56,807 nt of DNA from Odoribacter lunatus (GTDB lineage Bacteria > Bacteroidota > Bacteroidia > Bacteroidales > Marinifilaceae), in NCBI RefSeq assembly GCF_943193135.1, contig NZ_CALPCZ010000016.1, forward strand, positions 1-56,807, written 5' to 3'. Below are positions 12,082 through 24,800 of this stretch, one piece after another. How positions within the stretch are numbered: the stretch's first letter is position 1; each line of letters starts with the position of its first letter. A model generated the notes under the pieces. The model was given only the letters and a program-made list of their open reading frames with translations. It was not told the DNA's origin and ran no database searches. The translations under genes were made by a program, and so were the position numbers.

Positions 12082-12234
12082 ATTCCTTTATATTTATTTT
12101 TTCGCCATTTACGGCAATTCATTCTTTACTTCTTTCTTCTTCTTCTGCTGCTGCATTTTACGACAACTTCCTTCACTTCAAAATTTTCTTCCTAGAAACA
12201 GTAGCTTAAATTTTAAAATTATTTTATTCTTGAA
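12082..12234 (-). other. Intergenic spacer in module 1
   Basis: This is an A/T-rich spacer between the FGE-like gene and giant copy 1. I see no TAnnTTTG promoter and no terminator hairpin. It holds a 15-codon ORF (12156 to 12109) rich in Gln and Lys, which is probably chance. Confidence 0.5.
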
Positions 12235-15171
12235 TTAAGGAAGAGCTGGGCTGATTCTGACCAATCCCTCTCCGGATCTTGCTCCCGAGGACATAGTCGC
12301 ATTATAAAATTGCAATCCGGAATAATGTATTGATTGTCCAGTGTGGCTTCCACTTATATTTACCGCGTTGCATCCGCTGTAACCGGAAATAAAAGAGGAA
12401 CCACCATGTCCAACTTCTCCACTACTAGTTGCGGGCGGTCCGCCATAATATCCACCACCACCACCACCAGGACCTGCAGTAAATTTTTTATTATTTGTAC
12501 CAGCCCCTCCTTCTCCGAAAGCATTGCCGGAAATCTGATTTGCACCTCCTACTGCAGACAAAGTCCCTCCCGTTCCTCCATCACTACCATAAACACCACC
12601 ACCACCACCACCAGCAACCATAATCCGTGACCTTAATGAAGTTGTACTATTCCACGCCCCTCCTTCCAAACGAATGTCCGAAGCACCACCACCACCAGCA
12701 CCAGGCTCCGCTGCAGAATCACAATTTCCATCTTTACCTCCGTTTCCTCCACCATTCCAACCTCCTGATGCTCCTACACATTTTCCGTTTGCACCAGAAT
12801 TATATCCTTTCCCTCCTACGTATGCATAAAATAATTGACTACTAGATAATAATATTGTGCCTTTCGTATAGGCTCCGTTTCCCCCGTAATGTTTCAACTT
12901 CCCATTTGTTTTTCCTTGACCTCCCTCTGCCCCGTAACATTCCATGACGTACTCTCCCGGAGCAAGAGTAATAGAACTAGAGCCTGAAGTAAACTCACGT
13001 TGAATGACGAGTTTCTTTGTATATTCTATTCCCGGACATTTATCCGAGGATACCGTTACGTTTGTCCAAAAAACAGAATTAGCAGTCAAACCCGATACGA
13101 CACCATGATTAGAAATTGATATTCCTGTGGGAGGTGTTTCCAATTTCCAATGTGTTTGCGGCATATTACCCCATGTGGATTCAACAGTAAAGGAAGTGAA
13201 GAGTGGGGGCTTATTGGTAACAGTTTCCAATGAATGAGTCCAAGGCTTAGGAGCAACGTAAAGATCCGCCTGCGCTTCTGCTTGCCCTACAGCACAAGTA
13301 ACTTTTCGTTTGATTTTATATCGTTTGTATGTTGTAGTCGTATTTGCAAAAGTATATTCTAAATTTTCTCCCGTTTCCCCTGTAATCAATGTCCATGAGG
13401 TTCCACCATTAGTACTGAAATACCATGAGTATGAAAGTTTCCCGACACTGTTATTCGGTAATACACCTTGTAATTTTACATTCACATCGGCACAGACGGT
13501 GTCACTGGATAAACCATTTGGGCATAAGATAGCTCCTCCATCAAATCCAGTGGTGTTGAGCAGTGTGCGTGCTCCACGAAAACCGAAGTTATAGAACCTT
13601 TGATCTATAGAGGAAAAAGTAGTCCCTTGACATGAGCCTCGATAGGAAGTACATGCTAGACTATCTGGATTATAGTAGCTCCCCCCTCTCATTCCAAATG
13701 CGGCTGCAGTATTTGGCCAATAACTGGAAGAAATGTTTGTCGAGCCATCAGCATTCAATTCTCCATCACCGTGAGAATAAGTAACATTGTTGGCAACAAA
13801 TCCCTTACCAGAACTTGTTGCGACATAACATATTTCACCTAAGTTTCCGCTCATTTCCATGACACCCCAAAACGTAGCACCAGATTGAGGCTGATTGGTT
13901 GAAGCTGTAGCAAATGCCCCACTCCGAACAGGACCTTCAATAAGGTTTCCAGCATTTATGTTATGGTTTTTATTAACGGACTGTTCTCGCTCATCGCCGG
14001 GATAAAGCAAGTCTGAAACTCCAGTCAGAGGATTGACGCTACTATTGGAGTTCCAAGCATATTCTCCTTTGTCCGGAATCTGAGGATAAGGTCGACGACA
14101 TGCCTTTTCATATTCCAGTTCACTTATGGGGCGCAGTCCGCTCCAATCGCAATATGCCAGCATGTCATAGGGGGATAAATGGCCGCAGGCAAGAGTCTGC
14201 CCATCGTCTCGGGCAAAAAGATCATTTGTCAAACTGAGATTATTACCGAATACGGCAGATCCGCCTTCTCCCTTTTGCTCGATAAAGACAATTCCATTCC
14301 GACGCGTCGGTGAATTAGTAGTCCCGAACACATAATCTCCCCGCTTCATTGTAGAGAAATTATTATTAGTCACATGTGCTTTTTGTTGCGTTAGAGTAAG
14401 TGTATTTAAAAATTCCATATACTGCTCTTGACTCGTCTCATATTTCATGATATAGAATCCGACATATCCTTTAGGGAAAGCCGCAGGTAATGTAACGGAC
14501 GTAGAAGACGGATTGACCGTCGTTAGAGTTACCGCATCCTCCGAGTCAATAAGGCAAGGAGATACACCTGATTTTGCAAAACTGTATCCGGAATAGTTGT
14601 CACCTAAATAGTAACTCTCGTACGGAATGTATACCATCTCTATAGCGTGAACCGAAATGTATATTTCATCCAATTTGTCACCAAAACTAGCGGCAGTAAG
14701 CGTTTTCTTTGTATTGGCTTTGATAAGCCATTTAAGCCGTACCCGAACACTAACATTGCCGTCTGAAACAACATCCCGCATAAGGAATACACCAGTGATT
14801 TTAGCATTACTGCCAGAGCCAGTTTGACCAAACATAAATGAATATTCCCCTCCTTCATCTCCACTTTGGGGAGTGGCATCATGCCCTTCTCGAGTAAGGT
14901 AGCCATGGTGCCAAGGTTCGTCGACTCCCCGCTTTTTATACTTGAGGAATATCCATGCAGCATCCCAATTGAAGTCATCACGCCAAGAGTTATCCCATGA
15001 AAGATTCAGCTCTACAAAAGCAGTATCGCCAACAATATTCACGACACGGGGTTTACCATTTATCCTGATGTTATTGGCTAAAACATTTGTATTCACAAAA
15101 AAGAAAACACAAATCCATAACAATAATCCCCTTACAATAAAGATTACATCACTAAACTTCTTCGCCTCCAT
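12235..15171 (-). CDS. Secreted FGE/SUMF1-like protein with glycine-rich C-terminal domain
   Basis: The product has 978 residues. A signal peptide (about 1-32, hydrophobic LLLWICVFFFV, ending VLA) is followed by a conserved N-terminal module (about 33-175, with SWRDDFNWDAAW and KKRG). Next comes an FGE-sulfatase fold (about 177-535: YETSQEQYMEFLN, GLRPISELEYEKACR, MEMSGNLGE, GMRGGSYYN, FGFRGAR), then an Ig/PKD-like region (about 545-725). A very glycine-rich domain (about 728-978, ECYGAEGG, GGWNGGGNGG, VAGGGGGG) resembles Pfam Gly_rich, the ALK/LTK receptor type. The paired catalytic cysteines of true formylglycine-generating enzymes do not line up, so a binding rather than oxidase role is more likely (inference). 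It precedes a giant Ig-repeat gene on the same strand, as its paralog at 30068-33487 does. Confidence 0.88.
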   Translation of the reverse strand: MEAKKFSDVIFIVRGLLLWICVFFFVNTNVLANNIRINGKPRVVNIVGDTAFVELNLSWDNSWRDDFNWDAAWIFLKYKKRGVDEPWHHGYLTREGHDATPQSGDEGGEYSFMFGQTGSGSNAKITGVFLMRDVVSDGNVSVRVRLKWLIKANTKKTLTAASFGDKLDEIYISVHAIEMVYIPYESYYLGDNYSGYSFAKSGVSPCLIDSEDAVTLTTVNPSSTSVTLPAAFPKGYVGFYIMKYETSQEQYMEFLNTLTLTQQKAHVTNNNFSTMKRGDYVFGTTNSPTRRNGIVFIEQKGEGGSAVFGNNLSLTNDLFARDDGQTLACGHLSPYDMLAYCDWSGLRPISELEYEKACRRPYPQIPDKGEYAWNSNSSVNPLTGVSDLLYPGDEREQSVNKNHNINAGNLIEGPVRSGAFATASTNQPQSGATFWGVMEMSGNLGEICYVATSSGKGFVANNVTYSHGDGELNADGSTNISSSYWPNTAAAFGMRGGSYYNPDSLACTSYRGSCQGTTFSSIDQRFYNFGFRGARTLLNTTGFDGGAILCPNGLSSDTVCADVNVKLQGVLPNNSVGKLSYSWYFSTNGGTSWTLITGETGENLEYTFANTTTTYKRYKIKRKVTCAVGQAEAQADLYVAPKPWTHSLETVTNKPPLFTSFTVESTWGNMPQTHWKLETPPTGISISNHGVVSGLTANSVFWTNVTVSSDKCPGIEYTKKLVIQREFTSGSSSITLAPGEYVMECYGAEGGQGKTNGKLKHYGGNGAYTKGTILLSSSQLFYAYVGGKGYNSGANGKCVGASGGWNGGGNGGKDGNCDSAAEPGAGGGGASDIRLEGGAWNSTTSLRSRIMVAGGGGGGVYGSDGGTGGTLSAVGGANQISGNAFGEGGAGTNNKKFTAGPGGGGGGYYGGPPATSSGEVGHGGSSFISGYSGCNAVNISGSHTGQSIHYSGLQFYNATMSSGARSGEGLVRISPALP

Positions 15172-15800
15172 GATGAAATTATATTTTAATTTTTATTATT
15201 CCCTCATTTGCGACACAACAAATGAAAACATATATTAAATTCCTCCATCAACAAACACCAATAAGAAAAAGAAGCATAACATTTATTTATCAGCTATGTT
15301 AATTCTTTTCCTAAATTTCATTAATATACTTGTCTGAACTCTTATTTCTGACACAATATATAAAAGCTAAAATCATCCCTACTTACCACCCTATAACAAT
15401 AAAAATAACCATAACACTATCATTCTCATTGTTATATGTAACTTTCCGCTACAATCTATTCTCATAGATGGCTTCAAAGGTAAAAAAAATTATTTTCTCA
15501 TTTCTATATTTTCGTAAAAAAATACGCTTTATTTTAAATAAAAATTTATATGTCTTTGCAAAGAACATTTGGAAGAAAGCAGCTATACATATTATAGTGT
15601 CATTAAAAAGAAAAAAAAAACGCACTCACTAGACATTTTTAGTTATATAAATACCATAAAATCATACTATCCACCCACATATTGCGGAAGCTCATCCGTG
15701 AAAACTTTTTTGTTCCTGTAATTTGCAGGAATAAATCCGCAACTGATTTTTTCTTCAGCAATCTTAAAATTTTAACACTTTCCCCACTACTATAACTAAA
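15172..15800. other. Long A/T-rich intergenic region
   Basis: This 629-bp stretch separates the two modules. It contains a candidate promoter for the downstream FGE-like gene (15225-15255) and a small inverted repeat TTCCTG/CAGGAA near 15710. I find no convincing ORF or RNA gene in it. Confidence 0.5.
15225..15255 (-). promoter_or_regulatory. Candidate Bacteroidota promoter for module 1
   Basis: On the minus strand TTTG (15255-15252) is followed by 19 bases and TATGTTTT (15232-15225). This matches TTTG-N19-TAnnTTTG except for the last base. It would start transcription about 50 bases before the FGE-like gene. Confidence 0.5.
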
Positions 15801-15837
15801 AATCCCCCCTAAAAGAAAAATTCTTTTAGGGGGGATT
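15797..15837 (-). terminator. Rho-independent terminator after giant copy 2
   Basis: A perfect 17-bp inverted repeat (15801-15817 with 15821-15837, core CCCCCCTAAAAG) with a 3-base loop is followed on the minus strand by TTTTT. It lies 24 bp after the stop codon of the giant gene and would end the module 2 transcript. Confidence 0.87.
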
Positions 15838-15861
15838 CAAATACATAAATTCCTAATAACC

Positions 15862-18800
15862 TTATCTGATTTCAGAATATTTATTTCGATTGCGTTTCAC
15901 AATATTCCAGTCGGTCGTCGACGTGGAACTATTCCCCCAACCCGGCCATTCCACCTCTCCGTCAAAATTAAGATCATGCAACAGATCATAAGACTTGTTG
16001 GAACCGGTTAAAGAAATATCTTCCAATGTGATGACATTCGGGTCAAAAACAGTAATCAACATATTGTCATTCAACTCCCCTGCACTTAACATCCAGCCAT
16101 TGCCTTTAGGAAGAGCTGTCATATGATTCCGGGGTTTGCCGTCCCTGCTGTAAATCATGGAAGAACGAGTGAAATCTATCATGGGAGCCCCCTGTTTCTT
16201 AGAGGTCAGTTCAATAGCCGAAGCCGTCATCACTCCCAGATGATTCCGATGACGAACCGCCACATAATAATGATTGTCCAGCAAATCATAGATATTCCTA
16301 ATCCGGATCAATGTGTCTCCGGTAAAACGATCCACCAATCTGCCATTCGAAGCCAGATAACAGGTATCCGTTATTACAACCCGGCTGTCTCCGCCTAACA
16401 AAGCGACAGAATCTGTATTCGTTCCCGTACGGAATTCCAGTGTGATCCTGTCGATCAGTTCCACGTCAGCAGGCAATAATGGTAAAGAAGAACGGGCCGG
16501 TAAGCGCAACTGCTTTCCGATAGCACTCCACATCTGGCCGTTAGAATTGTCATAAGGACCTTCCAGCCACAATTTACCGCGGAGATAAGCATCTTGTGCA
16601 AAAGAAATTACCAAAGTATCTGCCGACGAATTCATTCCGCAAACAGAATCGTCTGCTGAGAAGAAATATTCACCTTCCTCTTTCAGGTAAACTACCGTAT
16701 CCGATGAATGAATATTCTCGATACCGATATTCGGCAAATGCCAGACAGGCACCTCTGTCAACATACTGACTTGTACTTCCACACTATCTCCCTTACACAT
16801 GTTCAGATCCCGACTGCCGATATGCCATGCCGTATCGGTTTTATAGCGTGTACGTACCTCCATAACCAGGTGTTGATGCCAGACTATGGTAGAACGCAAC
16901 AACGTATCCTTCGCCTCTTCCGGCATATCGGTATTCATGCTGCATCCATGGCTATCCCGAATATCCGTTATTTCATATACGAGACAAGAATCGGCACCGT
17001 CCACAAGTCCCCAATTTATAGCTTCCCGGAACACGCCTCCATCCGCTTCGGTCAGGCTGATCTGCCTGTCTGTAACTATAGGAAGCCCACCGCCATTCTT
17101 ATAACGACTTTGTTTTAAACTCAGTTCAAAAGCTTGAGAACCGGGGTATAATTGAATCAGAAGCTCTTCATTCGTGCTTCCACAAGCTACATCAGCCAGC
17201 GTTATTCGTCCCCAAGGCAACGTGTCGACAGCGAAGATTAATCTATGTTCATTATTACATCCCCTCTCACTGCGCAATCGATAAGAAATCGTATCCAACG
17301 GTCCCCGGGGCTGCCAAAGCGAATCTGCCACTTCACCATTGACATAGAACTGACCGCCGGCAGGCGCAGGCGCCAACAGTGAATCCAACGATATTACTCT
17401 GCAACTGCCCACATGGGTGTCGTATATCGTACGGAAAGTAATCGGCAGGATATCTTCGACGGCTATCTCCACCGTATCCCCAATAAATGCCGGACAGACA
17501 TCGGCAGCGCCAAGATCCCGGATTGTATCGATAAAATAATACGTATCTTCATACACAGGCACTCCGAAAAGTTTTTCCCGTCCGCTGAATGTAAACGGAT
17601 AGGTTAATCCTGATTCTGTAGCCTCTGAACCGTCCTGATTTCTAAATCCGATCTCCCAAGGACCGACACCTCCTTCTATTACCATCCGGAAATACAACGT
17701 ATCCGCATCACATATCGTATCGACAGAATTCTCTCGTACTAAGTGCACTTTCGTCGTCGGCAGTACCTTCACTTCCGTACCTCCGGAAAGTCCCACAACC
17801 CGGCATCCTCCGGTCTCTATCCATTCTATTCGGTAACTTCCCGCTCCGTCATAAGGCAACGTATCAATCTCGCTTTCACAATTTCTTTCCTGTATTTCAG
17901 CGCCGTTTAAAGAATAACCGTATCTCCAGGGATATTCCCCGCTTTGTAATTTAGCCTCCAGTACCACAGAAGCAAATTCACATATAGTTGTATCGGCAGG
18001 CGTCAATTCCACGCGAGGAGCAGCCTTCACACAAAGAGACATTGTATCCGAATACACTTCCCCGCAATCATTGAATACCCGGCAGAATACCTGACAGCTA
18101 TCGTATTTCGCTCCCACTCGGTTCATTTCATAATATCCCGTCGAACTCAACGAAGCGTTTTCATAACTGTATTTTTCCACAGAACCGTCTTTCAGCAAGA
18201 AGTTCCATTCATAAACAAGGCCACCACCCGTTGCTGCCAGTTCCCAACGATAGACAGCATTCTCACACGTCGTATCCGTCGCAGGCAGACTTCCCTGCAA
18301 CTCCGGTACGGTATCCACCCGAACCCAACAACTCTGCGTTGTCACCGGATTACATACTTTTCCAATCTCACAATAGTAAAATCCGATATTCTTCGTGGAT
18401 GCACCCACATATAACGTATCATATACTTCACCATCCAGTTTCACTGGTACCGAACCTTCGGTCATCTCCTGCCAATACCATTGATAAGAAGCAATCAGCG
18501 TAGACGGATGCGATACAAATATGGCAGCATCCCGTCCCTCGCCGGCACACATTAACACCTGAGGTACCGGATCTTCATATTCCAATCTGTTGCTTACGGA
18601 AAGTCTTATCGTTGCCGTATTGTTCGTACACTTATTCCGATAGTTCACAAAATACGTATAAACAGGTTCATCGGAATTCAACGGAGGCGTACGGTACGTG
18701 TTCCGGTCCCGAGCGATCACTACTCCACCGGTTTCCCATACATAACTAACCCGCTTTTCCGGTGAGGTACGGATATACAAATCCACTGTGGCATTTTCAC

Positions 18801-21800
18801 AAACTAACTCGCTCGGACGCAATGAAATCACACGAATCGTATCATCCACATACAATTGGGCCACCGGTATCGTCTTACCTGCAGGAGCACATGCATTCAC
18901 AATCTTCACGGTATACAGACCTTCATCCTCCGGACGTACGGAACTTAGTGGCAAATCATTGCCTGTTACTCCTATATATAAGCCATCTCTATACCATTTC
19001 ACCGTATCCGGACTGACAACTCTCAAAAGATAAGACGTCCCCGCACAAATCGTGTCCGTACGGAATACCACCGGCTCATTGGACGGATCTGCGTCAACCT
19101 TCAGTTCCATCGTATCCGTCAATTGTCCGCACTCATTTTCCGCTTTGAAAATATAAACTCCTGCATCTTCCGGTCGTACAGACCTGATTTTATACCACTC
19201 CGAATAACTTAAAGGTGTAGCGTCGTCCAGACGGTACCACTCGTAAGAGCTGCCATTCTGGATATATCCGGTCAACATCACGGACTCACCCACATTTCCG
19301 CACACCGCCTTGTCTTCCATCCGCTTCAGATAGAACAGGGAATCACGCACTTTCAACTGAACGGGAGGGGTTGAAACGACGCCGCAACTGTTGCTGATTT
19401 CGCAATGATAATAGCCGAAATCCGTCGCAGACACCTCGTCTATATTATAGAATTCCTCTGTCGAATCCTTTACGACCGTTTCGTCCCGTTTCCATAGATA
19501 ATTCAGGTTGCAACCCGTCGCAGACAAACTGAACTTCACATCCTTTCCCTGACAGGTCATCAAATCCTTGTTCGGATGCCATGCCGTAACAGAAGGATCG
19601 CTCTCCTCTACAATACCCACTTTACCGCTCATCCAAGCCTCGCAACCCGTAAGCGTATCCCTGGCACGAACCTCATATAAATAACCCGCATCGGTGACAT
19701 TTACCTTATTACTACATGGCTGGCCTTCCAGACCTTCCCATACCAAAACTCCTCCATCACCCAATTTAACCTCACCTGTAGAAACTCCATCCCTGAAAAG
19801 TTCATATTCCACGCCGGCGGCACTGCTTAACAAACGCAGACTTCCTTTCTCAAGATCATTGTAACAATATCCGGTCTTGATTCCCTCCAGTTTGAATATA
19901 CGAACCGTATCTGCCTGCTTCAACTGGAAAAGATTCAGCATACTATTTTTACAACCCGTAGTATAATCAACCGCCTCCACATAATACACTCCCGGCTGAT
20001 TCACCGTTGCCACATTCAGATGACCGTCATTGCCATATTTCCAACCGATTTCCTTATCTGCATCCCCGGCATTCTTCCGATACAAATGATATTCCACGCC
20101 GGTTTGAGTGCTATCCATATACATCTCGACCGTTCCGTTCACACACAGCCAATCGCCATTGGAAGCCCCTAAAACATAAGGCGTCGGTAACGGATTTATT
20201 TTTACTTCCACACTGTCTATCCGGAGACATCCTGCCGGATTCAACACGCCGATCTCATAATATCCCTCCGTCTGCTGAGCTCCCGCGACCGTAAATTCGA
20301 ATCCCTTTCCTTCTGCATCTCCGTTACGTTCTTCCAATACAACACCCTCCGGAGATTTCAGTATGTATCTGCACTGCTCATTTGTCGGCTGCTTAACTCC
20401 TAAAACAACACCCGCTCCCAAACTGCAATAACTGAACTGTTTCTGCAAAAACATGCCCTGCAACTCATTCACATACACCAGTACGCTGTCCTTCATGATC
20501 TGCCAGCAGTCATTGCCCGCATAAGCCTTTACCTTATAAACTCCGGACTCCGTCACACAACCGACCTCTATATCCATACCGTTTCCGATGGCAGGTTCAC
20601 CCTGTTGCATGCCGTCCCGCATCAAAACATATTTCACGCCGACATCACTTCCGTCGAGCCGGATGCAGTATTCCTCTCCCCGACACAATTTCACCGTATC
20701 CTTCGTTTTGACCACATTATACTGCGAAGGCGGCAATCCCATACAATATCTTCCCTCCATCGTCTTCTCGCATCCGGTCGCCACATCTTTGGCCACTACA
20801 TAATAACAACCGGTATCACGCTGCGTCTCAAAGCAAAGATCAGACGTTCCGCTATGCAGCGTATCCCGTGCCCCATCCTCTTTCAGTCCGGAAAAATACA
20901 GTATATAATCTACGTCTGCCTGCAAAGGTGCCGTAACGCATACATTCATTTCCGCCGCAGATGTCCCGTTCAGACAAAGATCCGTTCCGCTGATCTTTTT
21001 CACCTCGGGAACAGAACCGGGATAAAACATCTTGTCATCCATCTTAGCCCGACAGCCGCTGCTATCCACAACGGCATACACGATATACTGCCCTATCGCC
21101 GAATACTCTCCAAAATAAAGTTCTCCGCCGACTCCCGCAAGATTCTTTAACTCGGTTTCCACACCGCTGTTTACATACATCAACTGATAGTGAACCGCAG
21201 GCTGGCTTCCCGACAAGATAATATCCACACCGGTACCGCTGCAAATGGCTTCATCCTTCCCTTTCAGCTTCATTTCCGCCGGCAACGGATTTTCCTCGAT
21301 CGTAATAGATTTCAGTAAATGGATTTCACAGGCATTTCCCGCATACAGGTCATATTTTCCGGCAGAAAGAATCCGATTGCCGTCGATTGTCGTCCAGGAC
21401 AATTCGCCTCCGGTTCCTTTCAATGTATCACTGCTCCATACGGTAGATTTCAGTAAATAATAATTCCAGCCTAAACTGCTGCACCCGTATTTAACGGTTA
21501 CTCCCGTCAAACCGTTCTGACAATAATACCCTTCCTTAACCCAATCACACACAGACAAAGATTCAAACAGCGTAGCGCTATCCGCCATCCAGCTCTCGCA
21601 TCCCCGGTCACTCACCGCTTTTATCTTATAAACTCCCGGATCGGAATAAACCCCGAAACTGATATTGCCTCCGGTTCCTTTCACCGGCACGCCGCATCGT
21701 ATGCCGTCCCTATACAAATAATAAGTGACGGTATCTCCTTCACTTCCGTTCAGGGTTCCTATTTCTCCCGATGCTCCACACACAGGAGTTACAGCAAATA

Positions 21801-24800
21801 CCTTAGGTTTCGGCATCGCCGTAATGCTGACCTCGGCAACAATATCCTTACAAGAGGTTCCGAGATCTTCTCCCGTAATAACATATCCGCCCGCAGAACA
21901 AGCATGGAACACGCCTCTTCCCGGTCCATAGAGCGTATCCGCTACCGAAATTCCATTCAGAACATACCGCACTCCGCTTGTCAAGCCGCTTACTTTTATT
22001 GAACAGCTGTCCAGTTCGCCCACAGCGCTGCAATAACTGCATCCTTCGGCCGTAATAGCTCTGGGCGCAGCATATACCCGGAAAGCCGTATCCAGATACA
22101 ATCCGCATTTCCCGCCAGGAGACTGGGCATATACCTTATAAAATCCCTTTTCTCTCAATACTTTCTGGAAAACAAGCTCGCCACCGGTACCGACCGCCGT
22201 ATCGACATAAACCTCACTTTGTGCTCCCGGATCCTTTATCAGCTGATACTCAAATCCGGACTCACTGTTCACCAACTTCACCCCATAACCTCCATTCTCA
22301 CACAAATAATCCGTACCGCCGACAATTTCCACCGCGATATCGGCAAGCGGATAAGCAAACGAATCTATCGTCACCGTATCTACCGCAAAACATTCGCCTA
22401 TAATTCCTGCACGTTCTTTCCTGAACAGATATTTTCCTTTCCCGTAATTTTTCGAAAAACGCGACTCCCCACCCGGAATCTCCTCTATCAGATCACCTTC
22501 CAGCGTCAACATCTGATAAACCATGCCTCTGTGAGTGCCCGACAAGTATAACACCGCTCCGGCTTCTCCTGCACAATATGAAAAATCTCCTGCCAGAGAA
22601 TCGTCGGTCACACTTTCATTTATTGTCGCACACAACTCTTCTGAACGACAATGGCTCCTTTCATCTTCAGCCACAAGACAATAATGATCAAATATCAAAT
22701 CCCGGAAAACGGTATCCGACTTCTCTCCCTTATAATCCATTATCTCTCTGCCACTGGCCGTTGTCAGCACATAACGCAGCGTATCGACCATTCCCGAAAT
22801 AGCAATCACCCCTTCTCCCCGTTTCACACATTCGCTCACGCTCCAATTGTCAGAAGACAACTCCGGAATCGGTATGGAATCGACCGTGAAAGACTCGCCG
22901 GTCACTTTACAATTGCCTCTTGCCGCCACCGGATAAACCACTCCGACCGGAACGGAAACGAAATACAACTTACCCGCACTTTCCGCCCCCTGGGCTATTT
23001 CCTCTTTCTTTTCATCATATAAAATATAGGTCGCCTCCCTATCCCAATCCGTCATGTACAACTCCCCGTACAGATTGGCACATAACAACGTATCGCCGTG
23101 CAACGGATGAATGAAAGGCAAATCGCCGATCTCGATATGCTTCGGGAAAACATACACACATCCCTCTTTATTGGCAGTAACTTTATAAGTCCCCTTCTTC
23201 GCTTTATCCACTGTCCAATATAAATCCTGACCCGACAACGTGTTGTCGACCTGTGTACCATTATAATATAACGTATAAACGACATCCGGTTCGCTTTTAT
23301 CCAGGCGAATCACAAACGTACTGTCCACACAGCCATTTCCATCCAGAACCAAAAGCGTAGAATCGGCAGGAGCGGCTTTACTTCTCACCTCCAGCTCATT
23401 TCTCATCATCTTCTCACATCCTCTGACAGCCTTTACCCGATACATCCCTTCCGGATAATATCCCTTAAATGCCACCGGCATGCCCCGTCCGGTCAGACGG
23501 TCCACATCCTTGTACTCACCGTAAACCTTATCCCACTTCTGCAATACATACGTCACATTATTTTCCGTACTGTCCATACTAATTACCACCCCAGCCTCCG
23601 AAGCACAATAAACAGTATCTCCCAGTACGCTGAAATCCTTCAATGCCTGATCTATATGATATTTATCCGATAATGTCCAGGCACAACCTAAAGACGGATA
23701 CGCCACTTCTATATAATAATCCCCGATCTGGTCATATCTTCCCAAATACAAAGTTCCACCCGTACCGGCTTTCGAATCCATCTGGGTCATCACACCGGAA
23801 GAATCCCGGAAAAGAGTATACTGATAACCGACCGAAGATACAACATTCATTGCCAGTTGCCCATTTCCGCTACACAATGTATAGGGAGAGTAAATAGACG
23901 CATTCGCAGGCAATGACTGCCGTTCTATTTTTACCGTCTGTACCAAATCAAGCGAACAGCTTCCCGCTACCGCCTGTATCTTATAATTTCCCTCTGCCAG
24001 CACTCCCCGGAAGAAAGCAGCTACATTCGTAACTGAATCAAAACTCCCCACTACGCCACCCGTACTCGTTAAAATCCGGTAATTCACACCATCCTGCGGA
24101 TTGGTGATTCTCAACAACCCCGTATAGCCGGATTCCGTATCGCAATATTTCCGGTTCCCGTCAACATTGACATCCGTCAAGGTCCCTGCAAGATAAACCC
24201 GGTCCTTAAAAATCCGCTCGCATCCATTTTGCCCATACGCGACTATATAATACTCGCCTTCATCTGTCGGACCCGAAAAAGTTAAATTACCCGGACCTGT
24301 CAAACGGGCGACTTCCGTATCCCCCACACCGAAATTTCTGCGCATCAAAACGTACTCTACACCTGCTTTCCCTCCTCTCACCGATATTTTAGAAGGATAA
24401 CTTCCCTCACAATAACTTCCTTTCTCACGAATACCCAAATCCGCCGGACTACTGTTCCGGACAATATTCACCTTTCCGGACATCGTATCGGTACAAATCC
24501 CCTGCTTGGCCGTCACAAAATAAGTCCCGTTACCGAAATTCCCGGCAAATACCAACGCCTGATTCTCTCCGGACAACGTCTGCAACAATTGGTTCGGCGT
24601 CTCCCTGTACAAAGAATAAACGACGTTCCTCTCCGCATAAGCCAACAATATCGTATCTCTCTCGACGCTTCCTTCACAATACTCCCTGTCTCCCGTCAGG
24701 GTAAATATCTCTGCGCCCTTTCTCACCTCCACCGTATCCTTCATCGGAACAACGCACGTAATGACCCCGTGCGGATATTCCGCCCTTACCGTATAATACC

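Noticed and set aside
12235-15171. Diversity-generating retroelement target (C-type-lectin/FGE fold)
   Set aside because: FGE-fold proteins are common targets of such elements, but there is no reverse transcriptase or template repeat in the window.
20605-21150. 181-codon plus-strand frame opposite giant copy 2
   Set aside because: Antisense shadow of the repeat array; low-complexity composition and no recognisable motif.
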